A stretch of 64,000 nt of DNA from Chrysemys picta bellii (taxonomy: Eukaryota > Chordata > Testudines > Emydidae), in NCBI RefSeq assembly GCF_011386835.1, contig NC_088791.1, positions 9,858,998-9,922,997 on the forward strand, given 5' to 3'. The stretch's first letter is position 1; the number at the start of each line of letters is the position of its first letter. The notes beneath the pieces are model-generated. The model ran no database searches. It was given only the letters and a program-made list of their open reading frames with translations, and was not told where the DNA came from. The translations under genes and the position numbers were made by a program. Shown in pieces: positions 33,842 through 44,850 of the stretch.

Positions 33842-34127
33842 GGCTTGGTCTACACTAAACCCCCAAATCGAACTAAGGTACGCAACTTCAGCTACGTGAA
33901 TAACGTAGCTGAAGTTCCAAGTACCTTAGTTCGAACTTACCTCGGTCCACACGCGGCAGGCAGGCTCCCCCGTCGACTCCGCGGTACTCCTCTCGCCGAG
34001 CTGGAGTACCGCAGTCGACGGCGAGCACTTCCGGGTTCGACTTATCGCGTCCAGACAAGACGCGATAAGTCGAACCCAGAAGTTCGATTGCCAGCCGCCG
34101 AACTAGCGGCTGGGTATAGACGTACCC
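33842..34127 (+). mobile_element. Serial-hairpin MITE (four foldbacks)
   Basis: Starts ggcttggtctacacta and ends gtatagacgtaccc, a loosely inverted pair related to the gtctacac ends of the Harbinger elements here. Four hairpins follow one another. First, 33868-33934, with outer arms tcgaactaaggtac and inner arms aacttcagctacgt. Second, 33971-34020, with arms cgtcgact..gcggtactcc. Third, 34033-34077, with perfect 18-bp arms gggttcgacttatcgcgt. Fourth, 34091-34113, with perfect arms ccagccgc. The hairpins are almost unmutated, so the element is young. It has no coding capacity. Confidence 0.85.
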
Positions 34128-34211
34128 TTTATCACTTCTTGGTGATCCTCAATAAAGCACATGCCTCAGTTGCCACTACATATGTCTCTGTGTGTACACC
34201 GACGCCACGCT

Positions 34212-34430
34212 GTGTTAGCCATACCACCTTGTGTTGTGGAGTGTGATCTGATTTCCTAAGTGAAGCAAGGGTAGGCAGGCTTGGTATTTGGATGGGAGAC
34301 CTTGAAGAGAACTGGAGGTGCTGCAGGAAGTGATCCTGGTTTGGTAGCTGGTGCTCTGCCCTCTGAATTGGTGCTGAACCAGTGCCCTGTTGTGGTGTTA
34401 AGGGACGCCATGTGACTGCAGATGCTATCG
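34212..34430 (+). mobile_element. 5S-rRNA-headed SINE
   Basis: The head at 34216-34326 follows 5S rRNA in order. agccataccacctt matches its 5' region, followed by degenerate gatctgatttcctaag. The internal promoter region then appears as aagtgaagcaagggtaggc, and tatttggatgggagacc is almost exact. It closes with ggtgctgcagg. A non-5S tail follows. It is a retroposed SINE (SINE3/5S type) and not a 5S gene, because many invariant bases are changed and a tail is attached. Confidence 0.85.
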
Positions 34431-34484
34431 CTCAGATACAAAACTGAGGCCACATTCCACTGAGAGTCAGTATTGATCTTTAAA

Positions 34485-34585
34485 AAGCAACAGAGGGTCC
34501 TGTGGCACCTTTGAGACTAACAGAAGTACTGGGAGCATAAGCTTTCGTGGGTAAGAACCTCACTTCTTCAGATGCAAGTCTGAGT
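34485..34585 (+). repeat. Common reptile interspersed repeat
   Basis: cagagggtcctgtggcacct, gagactaacagaagtactgg and gcataagctttcgtgggta. The pattern is highly repeated in turtle genomes in my recall. The family name is not known to me. Confidence 0.6.
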
Positions 34586-35022
34586 ATTGATCTTATGTGT
34601 TACGGTAATTGTGACAATCAGGTTTGAGACCCCTCCCAGGGGAGAACAGGAGGTCTGAACCCCAAAGAGTAACAAATTGAACCAGCTGGTTGTATGCAGT
34701 GTTCCTGTGTGTTAAAATATGTCGAGTAAGGTCTTTTGAGAAAGCTTGTAACGTTCTGAACTTGATGGTCTTTATAAGATACAGACACAAACTGTGGTTA
34801 TGAAGCTTTGTATTTATGTGTATAGAATAGTATGCTCATGACCAGTACTACAATTTCAAATACACCTCACAACCAGGAGGGACTCCACCCAAGTCAGTTG
34901 TTTATATGAAACTAAATGTAAGTACCCATCCGTTGCCCAGCCAGGAAAAAGACAAGGGTGGACCAATAGAGTTAATGGGAAAACATTGAAACGGAAAGAA
35001 AACCCCAGATTTGTAAAGCTAA
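34586..35022. other. Unique intronic DNA, no gene seen
   Basis: No repeat or exon recognised. Confidence 0.45.
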
Positions 35023-35270
35023 AGCTATGTACACACCACCGCTTAGGTGGGTGTAAGTTATGTCACTCGGGGGTGTGAATAAGCCACCCCCCTGAGCGAC
35101 TATAAGTTACATCGACCTAAGCGTCGGTGTGAACAGCGCTATGTCAGCGGTAGAGCTTCTGCAACTGACACAGCTGTCACCGCTCGCGGGGGCCGGAGTT
35201 CTTCAATTGACAGGAGGGCTCTCACGCGTTGGCTTAGAGCAGCATCTAAGCGTGGTGTTTTCCATGAAAC
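35023..35270 (+). mobile_element. Harbinger-type MITE
   Basis: Begins after taa with agctatgtacacaccaccgc. It contains the inverted blocks gtaagttatgtcactcgggg and cctgagcgactataagttac, which pair as a hairpin. The right end is degraded. Related to 12066-12293. Confidence 0.7.
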
Positions 35271-35854
35271 ATTAGATCTGCCCCCACAACAGAGGGCAAG
35301 CTAGGAAACAGTTCAGAGGCAGTAAGTAACTTGTATTAGAAAGGGGAATTTAGCTAATAGAGACATGTGAAGCCTGAGGTTGTATCCTTATGTTTATTTT
35401 CTGCGTAGCTGGTTCGTGTTTGCTTTTCCTTACTGTTTCAACATTGAGTCTGATTTTTCTATTAAAAAACTTTTGGTTTATTTTTACCCCAAGCAGGTCT
35501 GTTGTGCAAACTGTGTGGCGCGTGTGTGCCAAAGTGAACTGATAACTGGGGGCAGGTTTCACTCCTTCGGGGGGGATGAACCAGAGGGGAAAGGTCTGAA
35601 TGGCTAGTAGTTAAGAACTCTAAGTAGATGGATTTGTGGAGACTCAGAACTAGAAGGGTTGTGGAGGTCACTCTGCCAGGAGGGACTAGACTGGTAGCAG
35701 CCGGGGTGAGACCTCTATGCTTTTCGGCTGGCTGCTGGTGTCAGGGCTCTGAGCCATAGGAACATAGCACTAAGGCACCCAAGGTTACAGAGCAGGCAGT
35801 GACAGAACCCCTCACTGGTATGGGTGATTCCCAAAACACCACAGTAATATCTTA

Positions 35855-35965
35855 AGGCCTCAATCAGTTATTAGAGCCCTATTGCGCTAGGTGCTGTAAC
35901 CACATCTGATACAAAAAAATAAAAGGTACCTGCCCCAAAGAGATTACAATTCCGGCTACTAAAAT
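35855..35965 (-). repeat. MIR-type SINE 3' tail, antisense
   Basis: agccctattgcgctaggtgc, then cctgccccaaagagattaca. Confidence 0.8.
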
Positions 35966-35996
35966 CATGTTGTTTGTGTCACTCCATTCCTATCTT

Positions 35997-36130
35997 AGGT
36001 TTTGTCCACACATGGAGTTTTTCTGGAATATAAGCTATTCTGTTTATATTCACGCTTTCATGTATAGACCAGCTCTGAAACTGCTGCACAGCTGTAATGA
36101 GCTATGGCCTCGTGCATACAGAATAGAGCT
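35997..36130 (+). repeat. Possible Harbinger-type fragment
   Basis: taggttttgtccacacatgg resembles a Harbinger-type end. The remainder is degenerate and no right end is seen. Confidence 0.35.
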
Positions 36131-36180
36131 GTAGGGAGGATGGGAGTGTTGTTTCATGGTGGATTTTGAAATCTGGCTTA

Positions 36181-37190
36181 GAATCATAGAATATCAGGGT
36201 TGGAAGGGACCTCAGGAGGCCATCTAGTCCAACCCCCTGCTGAAAGCAGGACCTAATCCCAACTAAATCATCGCAGCCAGGGCTTTGTCAAGCCTGACCT
36301 TAAAAACCTCTAAGGAAGGAGATTCCACCACCTCCCTAGGTAACCCATTCCAGTGCTTCACCACCCTCCGAGTGAAATAGTGTTTCCTAATATCCAACCT
36401 AAACCTCCCCCACTGCAACTTGAGACCATTGCTCCTTGTTCTGTCACCTGCTACCACTGAGAACAGTCTAGATCCATCCTCTTTGGAACCCCCTTCCAGG
36501 TAGTTGAAAGCAGCTATCAAATCCCCCCTCATTCTTCTCTTCTGCAGACTAAACAATCCCAGTTCCCTCAACCTCTCCTCATAAGTCATGTGCTCCAGAC
36601 CCCTAATCATTTTTTTTGCCCTCCACTGGACTCTTTCCAATTTTTCCACATCCTTCTTGTAATGTGGGGTCCAAAACTGGACACAGTACTCCAGATGAGA
36701 TCTACCAAGGTCAAATAGAGGGGAATGATCACGTCCCTCGATCTGCTGGCAATACCCCTACTTATACAGCCCAAAATGCTGTTAGCTTTCTTGGCAACAA
36801 GGCACACTGACTCGTATCCAGCTTCTTGTCCACTGTAACCCCTAGGTCCTTTTCTTCAGTACTGCTTCCTAGCCATTCGGTCTCTAGTCTGTAGCGGTGC
36901 ATGGGATTCTTCCGTCCTAAGTGCAGGACTCTGCACATGTCCTTGTTGAACCGCGTCAGGTTTCTTTTGGCCCAATACTCTAATTTGTTTAGGTCCCTCT
37001 GTATCCTATCCCTACCCTCGAGCATATCTACCACTCCTCCTAGTTTAGTGTCATCTGCAAACTTGCTGAGAGTGCAGTCCACGCCATCCTCCAGATCATT
37101 AATGAAGATATTGAACAAAACCGGCCCCAGGACTGACCCTTGGGGCACTCCGCTTGAAACCGGCTGCCAACTAGACATTCATCCTGAATA
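36181..37190 (-). mobile_element. CR1 retrotransposon, 3' third with broken RT, antisense
   Basis: The minus strand carries the end of CR1 pol. [20 protein letters not shown] precedes the catalytic palm motif FADDTKLGG (about 37040-37070). The C-terminal [20 protein letters not shown] follows in another frame at 36263-36649. The reading shifts frame near 36810 and again near 36650-36710, so the gene is dead. The 3' end, reversed, is gaatcatagaatatcagggt at 36182. The endonuclease and the first part of the RT are missing by 5' truncation. Confidence 0.96.
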
Positions 37191-37357
37191 GGAGTGAAAC
37201 CTGAAAATTTCAGATTTCACCATGAAGGAAAATGATATGTATATTTAGGTCATTTGAAACATTTCATTTTGATTTTGACTTTATTTTGTATTATAATATA
37301 CTAGTAGCTGAAAGTCCATGCTGCTGCATGGGTGTAATTTGTAAAGTCATGTGTATT

Positions 37358-37375
37358 AAAAAAAAAAAAAAAAAA
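37358..37375. repeat. Poly-A run
   Basis: Eighteen consecutive A. No SINE or processed transcript is recognisable immediately upstream, although a polyadenylated retrocopy end is possible. Confidence 0.85.
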
Positions 37376-38490
37376 GAGCTGAAAATGGCTGAGCTGGCCC
37401 TGCTCAGGACTTTCAGTAACTTTCTCTGAACTGATGGCTGACAATAAATTATAGAGCTGTGGGGAAAAGGTTATCACTGATTCTGGCACAAATCTCACCG
37501 TATTCATTTTTCAGAATCTTTCTAATGAAATCTAATTAAACATAGTGACCTGGCAGTGCACAAATCTCCCTGTGTTTGCCTCATTTGTGATACACATGAT
37601 TAAAACAGGGTTATCAGGGGGTTAGTTATTACCAGTGGTATCAGACGAGGTGGCTGGGGTTTTGCACACTGCAGATACTTTGATCATTTCCCCACTCCCC
37701 ATGTTTCTGTCAGTTTTCTTTTGGATTTCATGTGTGATCGATTTATCTCCTTAGGGTGTGGGGGGAATGTATTGATGATGGAACTAACCTGAACAATAAG
37801 TACAGGTTATGCATGCTAATGCAATTCCTCTCTGCCTCTTAGACTGCATAACTGTGCTGTCAGTGTAAGAATCGGTCATTGCAGGAAACTTGCAGAAGTA
37901 AATGGCTGAGAACTTAAAAAGCGGATGGTATCAAACCACAATTCCCAATGATGTCTGAACCTGGTGATATTTTAAATAAAAAGAGCACCCAGTCATTCGC
38001 GTAGCTGTTTCTATCACTTCACACTGACTCCACAGAGATTCTAGGCATCAGAGTGATGTTTGAGGTTATTGTGTGTGGTGCTTTTGGTATTGTGTGGACA
38101 CTTCTCTCTGTCTAAGCATATGATATATGAAGCACTGCAGAATCTTGCAGGCTTGCTGCATTAATGCTCCTGGTTCAACATCTCTTAGCATTTTAGATGG
38201 CGTGGATGCATCAGACTGGGTCTCACCTGGGAGCATCTTTTGTGAAATAAATGACCATAATACAGTTTAAAAAAATCATGTAACCCTTTCTTTAATATGA
38301 AAGGTTTGGGAATGAGCAGTTTTTTCCTGTGAAGGGAAATAGGCTATACTGGGATAAGGTACCTTTATACTGGTTTAATTGTGTCCAGACTAGGAGCATT
38401 GGACTGCTTTTAATTGTCTTAGTAAAAAATAAATAAATAAATCCCATCCTGTAACTGACACAGTCATAAAGGAACAAACACTGTTTGTGG
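37376..38490. other. Unique intronic DNA, no gene seen
   Basis: AT-richer than average. No repeat or exon recognised. Confidence 0.45.
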
Positions 38491-38608
38491 ATCAGGACTC
38501 AGTTATATTACTGTAGTGCCCAGATCAGGAGGCAGGGCCTATTGTGTTGCATGCTGCACAAATACCAAGTAGGAGTCGATCCTTGTCCGAAAGCGTTTAT
38601 AGTCTAAC
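38490..38608 (-). repeat. MIR-type SINE 3' tail, antisense
   Basis: tgtagtgcccagatcaggag, ttgcatgctgcacaaatacc and aaagcgtttatagtctaacg. Confidence 0.75.
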
Positions 38609-40099
38609 GTAAGTTTGTGATAGTGTTTAAGCCTTGTAAAATTGTCATAAAAATATAGTGGCTCAAGCAGCAAAATCTGTTCACTTGGCCTTTGTTATGC
38701 TGGGTGATACTAATGTAGACAAACCAATGGACGTTTTCTTGTCCTTCAAAAACAAATTACTTTCCCCAGGGTTGAATGGACATGTGGAATAGAAGCAGCA
38801 TTGAGGCAGTGTATGAAAAGATCGGAAGGTTAAAATTTACCATTCTGGTTTCTCTGTCTAAGGTGAATCATGCAGTGAATCATGCAGATTTTATTTGAAA
38901 TGATATTTGGTGTTTTCCTTAAAGCCCCAGCTCCTGGAGTCATGAGATTATGTCAGACACTCAGATTTCATTTGAAAGGGGGAAACAAAGTTTCTAGGCT
39001 TCCTGGTTGTGGAGAAAAGCTTGAAAACATGAAACCTAATGGTTCAAAAACTGGAAGGGAAGCCAAAAATGGTTTTAAAAAAATCTGATGATTTTTAAGC
39101 CAAACTCTCAATTTTTTCAGGCCAAACTCATGATTCTTGAATGTTTGGGTTTGGCAATACTGCGAATGATGTGCAAAAAGTAGCTGCAAAGGGCAAACAG
39201 TGAAAGGCTACATTTTATAAATTGTTCTTTCTGTTTTTAACTTTGCAACACAGTGGCTAATCTGCATGTGCACCACCTCCCTCGGCTAGACAGAATCACC
39301 ACTGTTCATGTGTGTGTCATTTGCCTTATACTGCTCACAGAGATTCCCCTTCAGCTCAAGCCGGGAGGGGAGGGCCGGTGGAATAGGAGGATCCGAGTTC
39401 TATCCTTTTTGTTGCTGTAGTGATCGGAGTGGTGTGCAGCAGCGACAATCGTGAAGTCCATAAATGACCACAAACTCATTACACTGCCATATGGCACTGT
39501 TAATTAATAACCTAAAAAGAGAGACTTGCTTCCCCAAGTCCATGATTTTCGTCATGACCCAGCTTTGCAGGCTCCCCCACCTGTTTCTATCTCCCATCCT
39601 GTGATCCAGCTCATTTAAGCTGCTCTCTTCCCTGATAAGGAAATCCCAGGCACCGTCCTCTTAAACGTTGTGATGGCAGCGTTGCCCTTTCGTGCTCTGC
39701 GGCATGCGGGCCCCTCTAAGCAAGATGATATCACTGGCACTAAATTTGTATCCGCCATCAGGCCCCTTTCCCGGTGCCAGGGATATACTGGCAGGCACTG
39801 ACGTGACTTATTTTCTGTTTTGTTAGTCCTGTTGGTAGCAGGTGATTTCATTAACTGCGGCTTAATTGTCTGTAGGGAGCCCAGTTATTATTTGTTTGTT
39901 TTTGTTTCCTGACAGAATCCACTCTATATGCTTCCTCCCACTTTCCTCCTCCAGGACTGACTGATCGTTGTCATTATCCTGTTTCCAAACCCAGTACTGA
40001 ATTTTAAACAGAGACTGGCTCGAGCGACTAACGTTGGATCCTTATTCGAACTCCCGTGAAGTTCAGATCCAGGGTTTTGGCTCTGGCTCCTCTCTGATT
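38609..40099. other. Unique intronic DNA
   Basis: No exon seen. The block 39610-39900 is repeat-free and motif-rich (for example gatgatatcac, actgacgtgactt) and is a weaker candidate for a conserved element. Confidence 0.4.
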
Positions 40100-40134
40100 T
40101 TACGAGGGGAATGAAGCACTGGAGTGGGAGTAAC

Positions 40135-40345
40135 AGGCGCTGACTCAGTGTGTGACCCTGGGCAAGTCATTAGACTTTTCTGTTACTCAGTTTCCCCATT
40201 AGTTAAAAAGGGGGGGGCGGCGAAGGTGGATGGTTAATAATTCTAACCAACTGTATAGAAGTGCCTAGAGACCGAAAGGTTCCAAAATGCTAAGTATTAT
40301 GTATGAATGTATTGCAGAAGCTGAAACTAGTGATGGTCCAACAGT
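40135..40345 (+). repeat. MIR/CORE-SINE copy
   Basis: tgtgtgaccctgggcaagtc, actcagtttccccattagtt and a tail with agtgcctagagaccgaaagg. Confidence 0.85.
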
Positions 40346-40699
40346 AGCTGGAAGATTGATTTATTTGGGTGCTTCTTTAAACCATCCAAATGCTGTGGAC
40401 TCAATTCAACCTTGATCTAAGCAGGTGCAACTCCATTGCGGCCAGTGGGAGTGGGCTGGAAACCTTGCTGTCTGTCTGCTTCACAGCACTGACTGCTGCC
40501 TGTTGTGCTGGGAGGACAGCCTTTCCCTGCATTTGCCTCAGCTCTTCTGCCTTCGATCCCATCCAGGACATGGAGTGGTGGAAGAAAAATGGCAAGTGGG
40601 GAGAATGGGAGGGCATTATGGAAGGGAAGAGTAAAGGGGGTTTAGAAAGGAATTGAACTTTTCCAAATGTTCACTTTGGGGTTAGGGTACGGCCTACCG

Positions 40700-41025
40700 T
40701 CTCCTTGAAGGTAACTTGCGCCTTGACTTTTCTCTTGTTTTCCGTGTGCGGTAGTGTCATGCCTCTTGTCTCCTATGGACAGTGTGTGACCTCATCACCT
40801 CAAATGTTCTTGTCCTCATTTCCTGTGGACATGTCTAGGCTGCCCTCATCCCCTTTATCTCTTTACAGAGAGTCCATTGCCTCCTTACCTGAACTTCTTT
40901 TGCCCTTGTCTCCTCAGGATGTTCTGTCATTTCAGGTCTCCTTCCTCACTGTTATGTTGTCCACTGGCTCCTCCTTTGGAGTCTCCACCCATTTGCTACC
41001 TCTGGACATTCCTTTGTCTTCCTCT
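40700..41025 (+). repeat. CT-rich segment with degenerate internal repeats
   Basis: Phrases like tgtctcctatggacagtgtg, catttcctgtggacatgtct and gctacctctggacattcctt recur loosely. A 113-codon open frame here begins with a hydrophobic stretch. It lacks splice context and family likeness, so I do not call it a gene. Confidence 0.4.
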
Positions 41026-41256
41026 GGGCTTGTCTACACACTGTAGCAATGCCCACTAGATTTAGTTGGTGTTGGTCCCGCTTTGAGCAGGGGATTGGAC
41101 TAGATGACCTCCTGAGGTCTCTTCCATCCCTAATCTAGGATTCTAGAGGGATGTGGATTCTAAGGTGCACCAGTGTGTTACTAACTGGCTCACGTACTGG
41201 CATGCACTAAAAAAATTCCTTAGTGTGCATTAAAGTTGTACTGTGTAGACAAGCTT
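41026..41256 (+). mobile_element. Harbinger-type MITE carrying a CR1 end
   Basis: gggcttgtctacac at 41026-41039 and gtgtagacaagc at 41243-41254 form inverted ends. The left arm is interrupted at about 41058 by a CR1 3' end that runs to about 41150. Confidence 0.65.
41058..41150 (+). mobile_element. CR1 3' end nested in a MITE
   Basis: ctttgagcaggggattggac, tagatgacctcctgaggtct and cttccatccctaatctagg are the sense form of the same CR1 3' end seen reversed at 12294 and 36181. Confidence 0.9.
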
Positions 41257-41267
41257 TCAATCCCCTG

Positions 41268-41362
41268 GTTATCAGACTGCTGGGTGGTCCAGTAGTTAAG
41301 GCATCAGCCCAGGATTTAGGAGGCCTGGATTCAATTCCCTGATCTGCCACAGACTCTCTGTT
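41268..41362 (+). repeat. MIR/CORE-SINE front fragment
   Basis: gtggtccagtagttaaggca, aggcctggattcaattccct and gatctgccacagactc. The rest is missing. Confidence 0.85.
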
Positions 41363-41433
41363 CACCCCAGTTCTTCTTCTTTTGTATGGCTTGGGTGGAG
41401 CAACAATTACAAATGTATATCTAGATTTGATAG

Positions 41434-41887
41434 CTAGTACGTTGCTGCAGCAGTGAGGTGGTGAATGTCCTTTAGGGCCCCAGCCAAAGAACAAAAGGGA
41501 CAATCAGCTATGATGTGCTCCATCCTTTGTGCCTGGTGACCACAGTTGCATGCAGGGGTTTGCCTCATTTTCCATTTAAAGAGGGTTTGTCCACATCTCC
41601 CAGGAGATGTCCTGATGCGATTCAGTCTACACCAGACTTTGACAGAAATTGAAACCCGGTGGTTCCTTGGAAGGGTCAACGACGAGCTGTTTGTTTTGAG
41701 TGTCAAAACGTTCCATGTGGCTTTCCATTGAGCCTCCGCATTGAAGCTGTGTGCAAGGGTCCTGATGTGGTTCCCTAGAGGGTTTGGGGATTTTAATCTT
41801 ATCTTTGGCAGGTTCTGCAGTGCAACGGGATCCTCGTGTTTGCATTGACGTGGTTGAGAAAGCGAGATGTCTGGGCAGCTCTTCCAA
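41434..41887 (-). pseudogene. Non-CR1 LINE polyprotein C-terminus, frameshifted
   Basis: Two overlapping minus-strand frames make one broken coding piece. The upstream frame (41887 down to about 41650) includes TQNKQLVVDPSKEPPGF. The downstream frame (41706-41434) has LPRNHRVSISVKVWCRLNRI, then RTSPGRC and the zinc-knuckle-like CNCGHQAQRMEHIIADCP. The order LPR...W..LNRIRT..GRC...C.CG......HI...CP is known to me from the C-terminal end of pol in non-LTR retrotransposons of several animal groups. It is not the CR1 C-terminus seen elsewhere in this window. One frameshift at about 41650-41690 joins the two frames. No RT palm motif or endonuclease remains, and the flanking sequence is unrecognised. 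A chance open frame is unlikely because both halves fit one family. The exact clade is unknown. Confidence 0.65.
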
Positions 41888-42699
41888 TCTGTGGAGGCTG
41901 GATGTGTGACGGGACCGGGAGCCAGTTGACTGGAGTCGATTTAAGCATCCCTGACATTATGCACGTGCCATTACTGAGTTGAGTATGAAGGAGTTTAGTG
42001 TGACTGCTGTGAGATCACCCAGTGACAATAACCCACCCAGCCTCGGCCTACGGGCATGTGAAACCTCAGTAGTAGTGCCCTGCCTAGGAAAACGTTGAGC
42101 AGCATGAAATTTACATGGCTGTGAAAGCAAGAAGTCCTGTCAACAACATAGCATGCATACACCTGTAAATGATTGATTCCTTTTGTCATTACAAATGTAC
42201 TTTAATCTGCTAAAAGATCAGGAAGAATACTTAGGGGTGCCTTTAAAAGAGAAATAGATTCTGTGGAAGTCACAATGTCAGCAGCAACCCAGGGTGCCAG
42301 TGACAATGCAGCCAGTTAAAAAGCTGGGACAGTCCCAATACCCATTGGCCTCTCCTACATCCTCCAAGCCTATGGTGACGAGCCACCCTTCGCTCCCCGT
42401 GAAGTCAGGCGGAGTGCAGGATGCTCAGCATCTCCCAGGAGGCGTTCAGCACCTTGTTGGGATCAGGCTTCTAGCCTGTAGACCAATTAAGGCTGTGAAT
42501 TTATTTTGATGGTTGATTGTAACACAGCATCCCTGGGTGGTGGTGGTGGTGATGCATCAAGCTGTGAAGATGCCACATGGTCACATGATGCTTACGGCAC
42601 GGGGGGCACCCAGAGTGGCCTGACAAACCGGGCTGGATGGATGTTGCATATGGGAGTTAATGTAGAAGAAGAGACACAGGCAGGGGGAGTAGATGGAAT
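41888..42699. other. Unique intronic DNA, no gene seen
   Basis: Could hold further degraded parts of the LINE at 41434-41887, which would extend this way on the minus strand, but none is recognisable. Confidence 0.4.
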
Positions 42700-42970
42700 A
42701 AGGCCAACCTGACATAATGGACGGGACACTAGACTGAGTTTCAGGAGACCTGGGTTCTGTTTCTTGCTCTGTCACTGTCTTGCAATGTGACTGTGGGAAA
42801 ATCCCTTTCCCTCTCCATGCCTCTGTTTCCCCACCCACACTGTCTTGTCTAGACTGTAAGATCTTCAGGGCCGGGACTGTCTCTCCCTATATGTCTGCAC
42901 AGCGCCTAGAACGCTGGGGTCCTGATCCCAGCTGAGTTCTCTAGATCATTTTTATTCCTATTTCAGTAGC
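42700..42970 (+). repeat. Full-length MIR-type SINE with tail
   Basis: Head aacctgacataatggacggg, CORE and tcactgtcttgcaatgtgac, then tagactgtaagatcttcagg and cacagcgcctagaacgctgg. Confidence 0.92.
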
Positions 42971-43197
42971 ACTAAATGGGGATCTCTGTGATGTTCACCT
43001 GCCCGTAGGAGTTGACATCACTCAGGAAGGCCCTTTACCAACAGCAGCGCTGCCTCCATCCACATCTGCTCCAGTTGTGTGTGTGGGGGTAAGTAGGGGG
43101 TTGGAGAAAGATTTTAACGCACACTCTTCTCACCCCAAATGTGCTGCTTTCTGTCTCCCCGCAATATTGCCATGCGGAAATGCCACTCTCCGACTCC

Positions 43198-43208
43198 CCC
43201 CCCCCCCC
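43198..43208. repeat. Poly-C run
   Basis: About eleven consecutive C. Confidence 0.85.
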
Positions 43209-43324
43209 ACATCTCCTCCTGGCAGGTTGATCATAAATTAGGTTCTGATGCGAGGATTGAATTTCACTCCAGTTGCTGTTGCTGGGGCACATCTGTGGTC
43301 CCTCCTATGGGTTAATGGCTTCGC

Positions 43325-43775
43325 AAAAATGAAGTAATAAAGGTTATGATGGCTGTGTTTTAACCTTCTGGCCCCCATTCTATCTGACAGTCGTGCTTCA
43401 GTTCAAACCTACTCTCCGCATTTTAAACACCTCCTGATAATGGGGTGTTTCGCAGCAGCATTTTTTCAAGTGGCTTTTTTTTGGGGGGGGTATTGTTTAA
43501 CAAAGCTGAAGTGTCTCTTTCTCCCCCAGCCCCGCAAATGTATTTCTTTTTAAAAGGCGAGATGAATTCACGCTACTTAAATAAATAAACCGCTCTCTAA
43601 TTTATGCCATGATTTAATATTTGCATATGACAGGGAAACTAATGCAAAGGGGGAGGGGGAAGGGAAGCACTTCTATTTGAAATCTTTTGGTGAAAATCCG
43701 TTATGCTCCTCTTATGACCCGGCAATGACTGGTCTGTCAAGTCTAGCATACTGCTCTGGTTGCTTGTTCATTCTT
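43325..43775. promoter_or_regulatory. Candidate conserved non-coding element
   Basis: Repeat-free apart from a T/G run at about 43476-43490. Contains the octamer-like atttgcatat at 43619-43628, several taaataaataaa/aattta AT-hook-like sites and cttttgaag-type motifs. It has the sustained, low-CpG texture of vertebrate developmental enhancers. Evidence is suggestive only. Confidence 0.35.
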
Positions 43776-44039
43776 CAAAGGAAAGTGATCCCCTTCTCAT
43801 GTAGCCCCACTCCCTATTGTGGTTAGCCAAGTTTTTCATGGGTGACCGGGGATTTTGGGTGATCAACCTGGAACGCTTCAAAGGGGTCTGATTTTTAGTT
43901 TGTGCCCAGTGCTGATCTCTTGAAAATGTTGGCCGTGGTTTGTGACACAACCAAGATCAGCGCCCCATTGAGCTAGGTTCTCTACATGCTGCCGATCAAT
44001 GGCACATACATAGCTTTATTACTATAGTTTCTGGGCACC

Positions 44040-44235
44040 AGAGTCTTTAATGGCTTTATCCTGACAATGCCCCTGTGAGGTAGGGCAGTGCTATTATCCC
44101 CATTGTACAGATGGGGAACAGAGGCACAGAGAGACTAAGTGACTTGCCTGAGGTCCCACAGGAAGTTGTGGCAGAGCATGGAATTGAACTAGGTCTCCGG
44201 AGACCCAGTCCAGTGCCTTAACCACAAGATTATAC
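44040..44235 (-). repeat. MIR/CORE-SINE copy, antisense
   Basis: tattatccccattgtacaga, ggaacagaggcacagagaga, aagtgacttgcctgaggtcc and gtgccttaaccacaag. Confidence 0.9.
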
Positions 44236-44261
44236 ACTTAGTTCATTGTCATGCTGGACAT

Positions 44262-44850
44262 GGTAAAGGAAGAAGCTGTGTATTTGGCAATGGTGTAACC
44301 ACTCCTGGAATAGTGTATCCAGTACCAGTGCCCACAATTGAAGAAAGACGTTGATAAGTTGGGGAGGATTCAGAGAAGAGCCACGAAAATGGTTAAAGGA
44401 TTAGAAAATATGCCTCATAGTGATAGACTCAAAGAGTTCAATTTATTTAACTTAACGAAGAGAAGGTTAATGGCTGACTTGATCACAGTCTGTAAGTACC
44501 TGCATGGGAACAAATATTTGCTGATGGGCTCTTCAGTCTAGCAGAGAAAGGTACAAGAAGATCCAGTGGCTGGAAGTTGAAGCGAGACAAATTCATACTG
44601 GAAATAAGATGTACATTTTTAACAGTTTGGGTAATTAACCATTGGAACAATTTATCAGGGGTGGTTCACCACCACGGGCAATTTTTAAATCAAGACTGGA
44701 TTTTTTATTTTTATTTTATTGGTAAAAGCTATGCTCTAATTCAAAAGGAATTATTCTGGGAATGTTCTCTGGCCTGTCGAAGAAAAGAGGTCAGACTGGA
44801 TGATCACAACAGTCCCTTCTGGCCTTGGAATATACAAATCTATGCAGAAT
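44262..44850 (+). mobile_element. CR1 retrotransposon, 3' part with broken RT C-terminus
   Basis: The 44338-44541 frame reads MKKDVDKLGRIQRRATKMVK and continues as the CR1 C-terminal domain. It then breaks, continues with the WNNL block after 44640, and ends in the tail gaggtcagactggatgatca and ccttctggccttggaatata. It is an old copy of the type at 6535. Confidence 0.9.

Noticed and set aside
34212..34330. Possible functional 5S rRNA gene
   Set aside because: Many invariant 5S bases are altered, there is no clean T-run terminator at the 5S end, and a SINE-like tail follows.
40705..41046. 113-codon frame beginning with a hydrophobic, signal-peptide-like stretch
   Set aside because: No cysteine-framework or domain match, degenerate repeats in the DNA, and it runs into a MITE. 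Chance open frame is the simpler reading.
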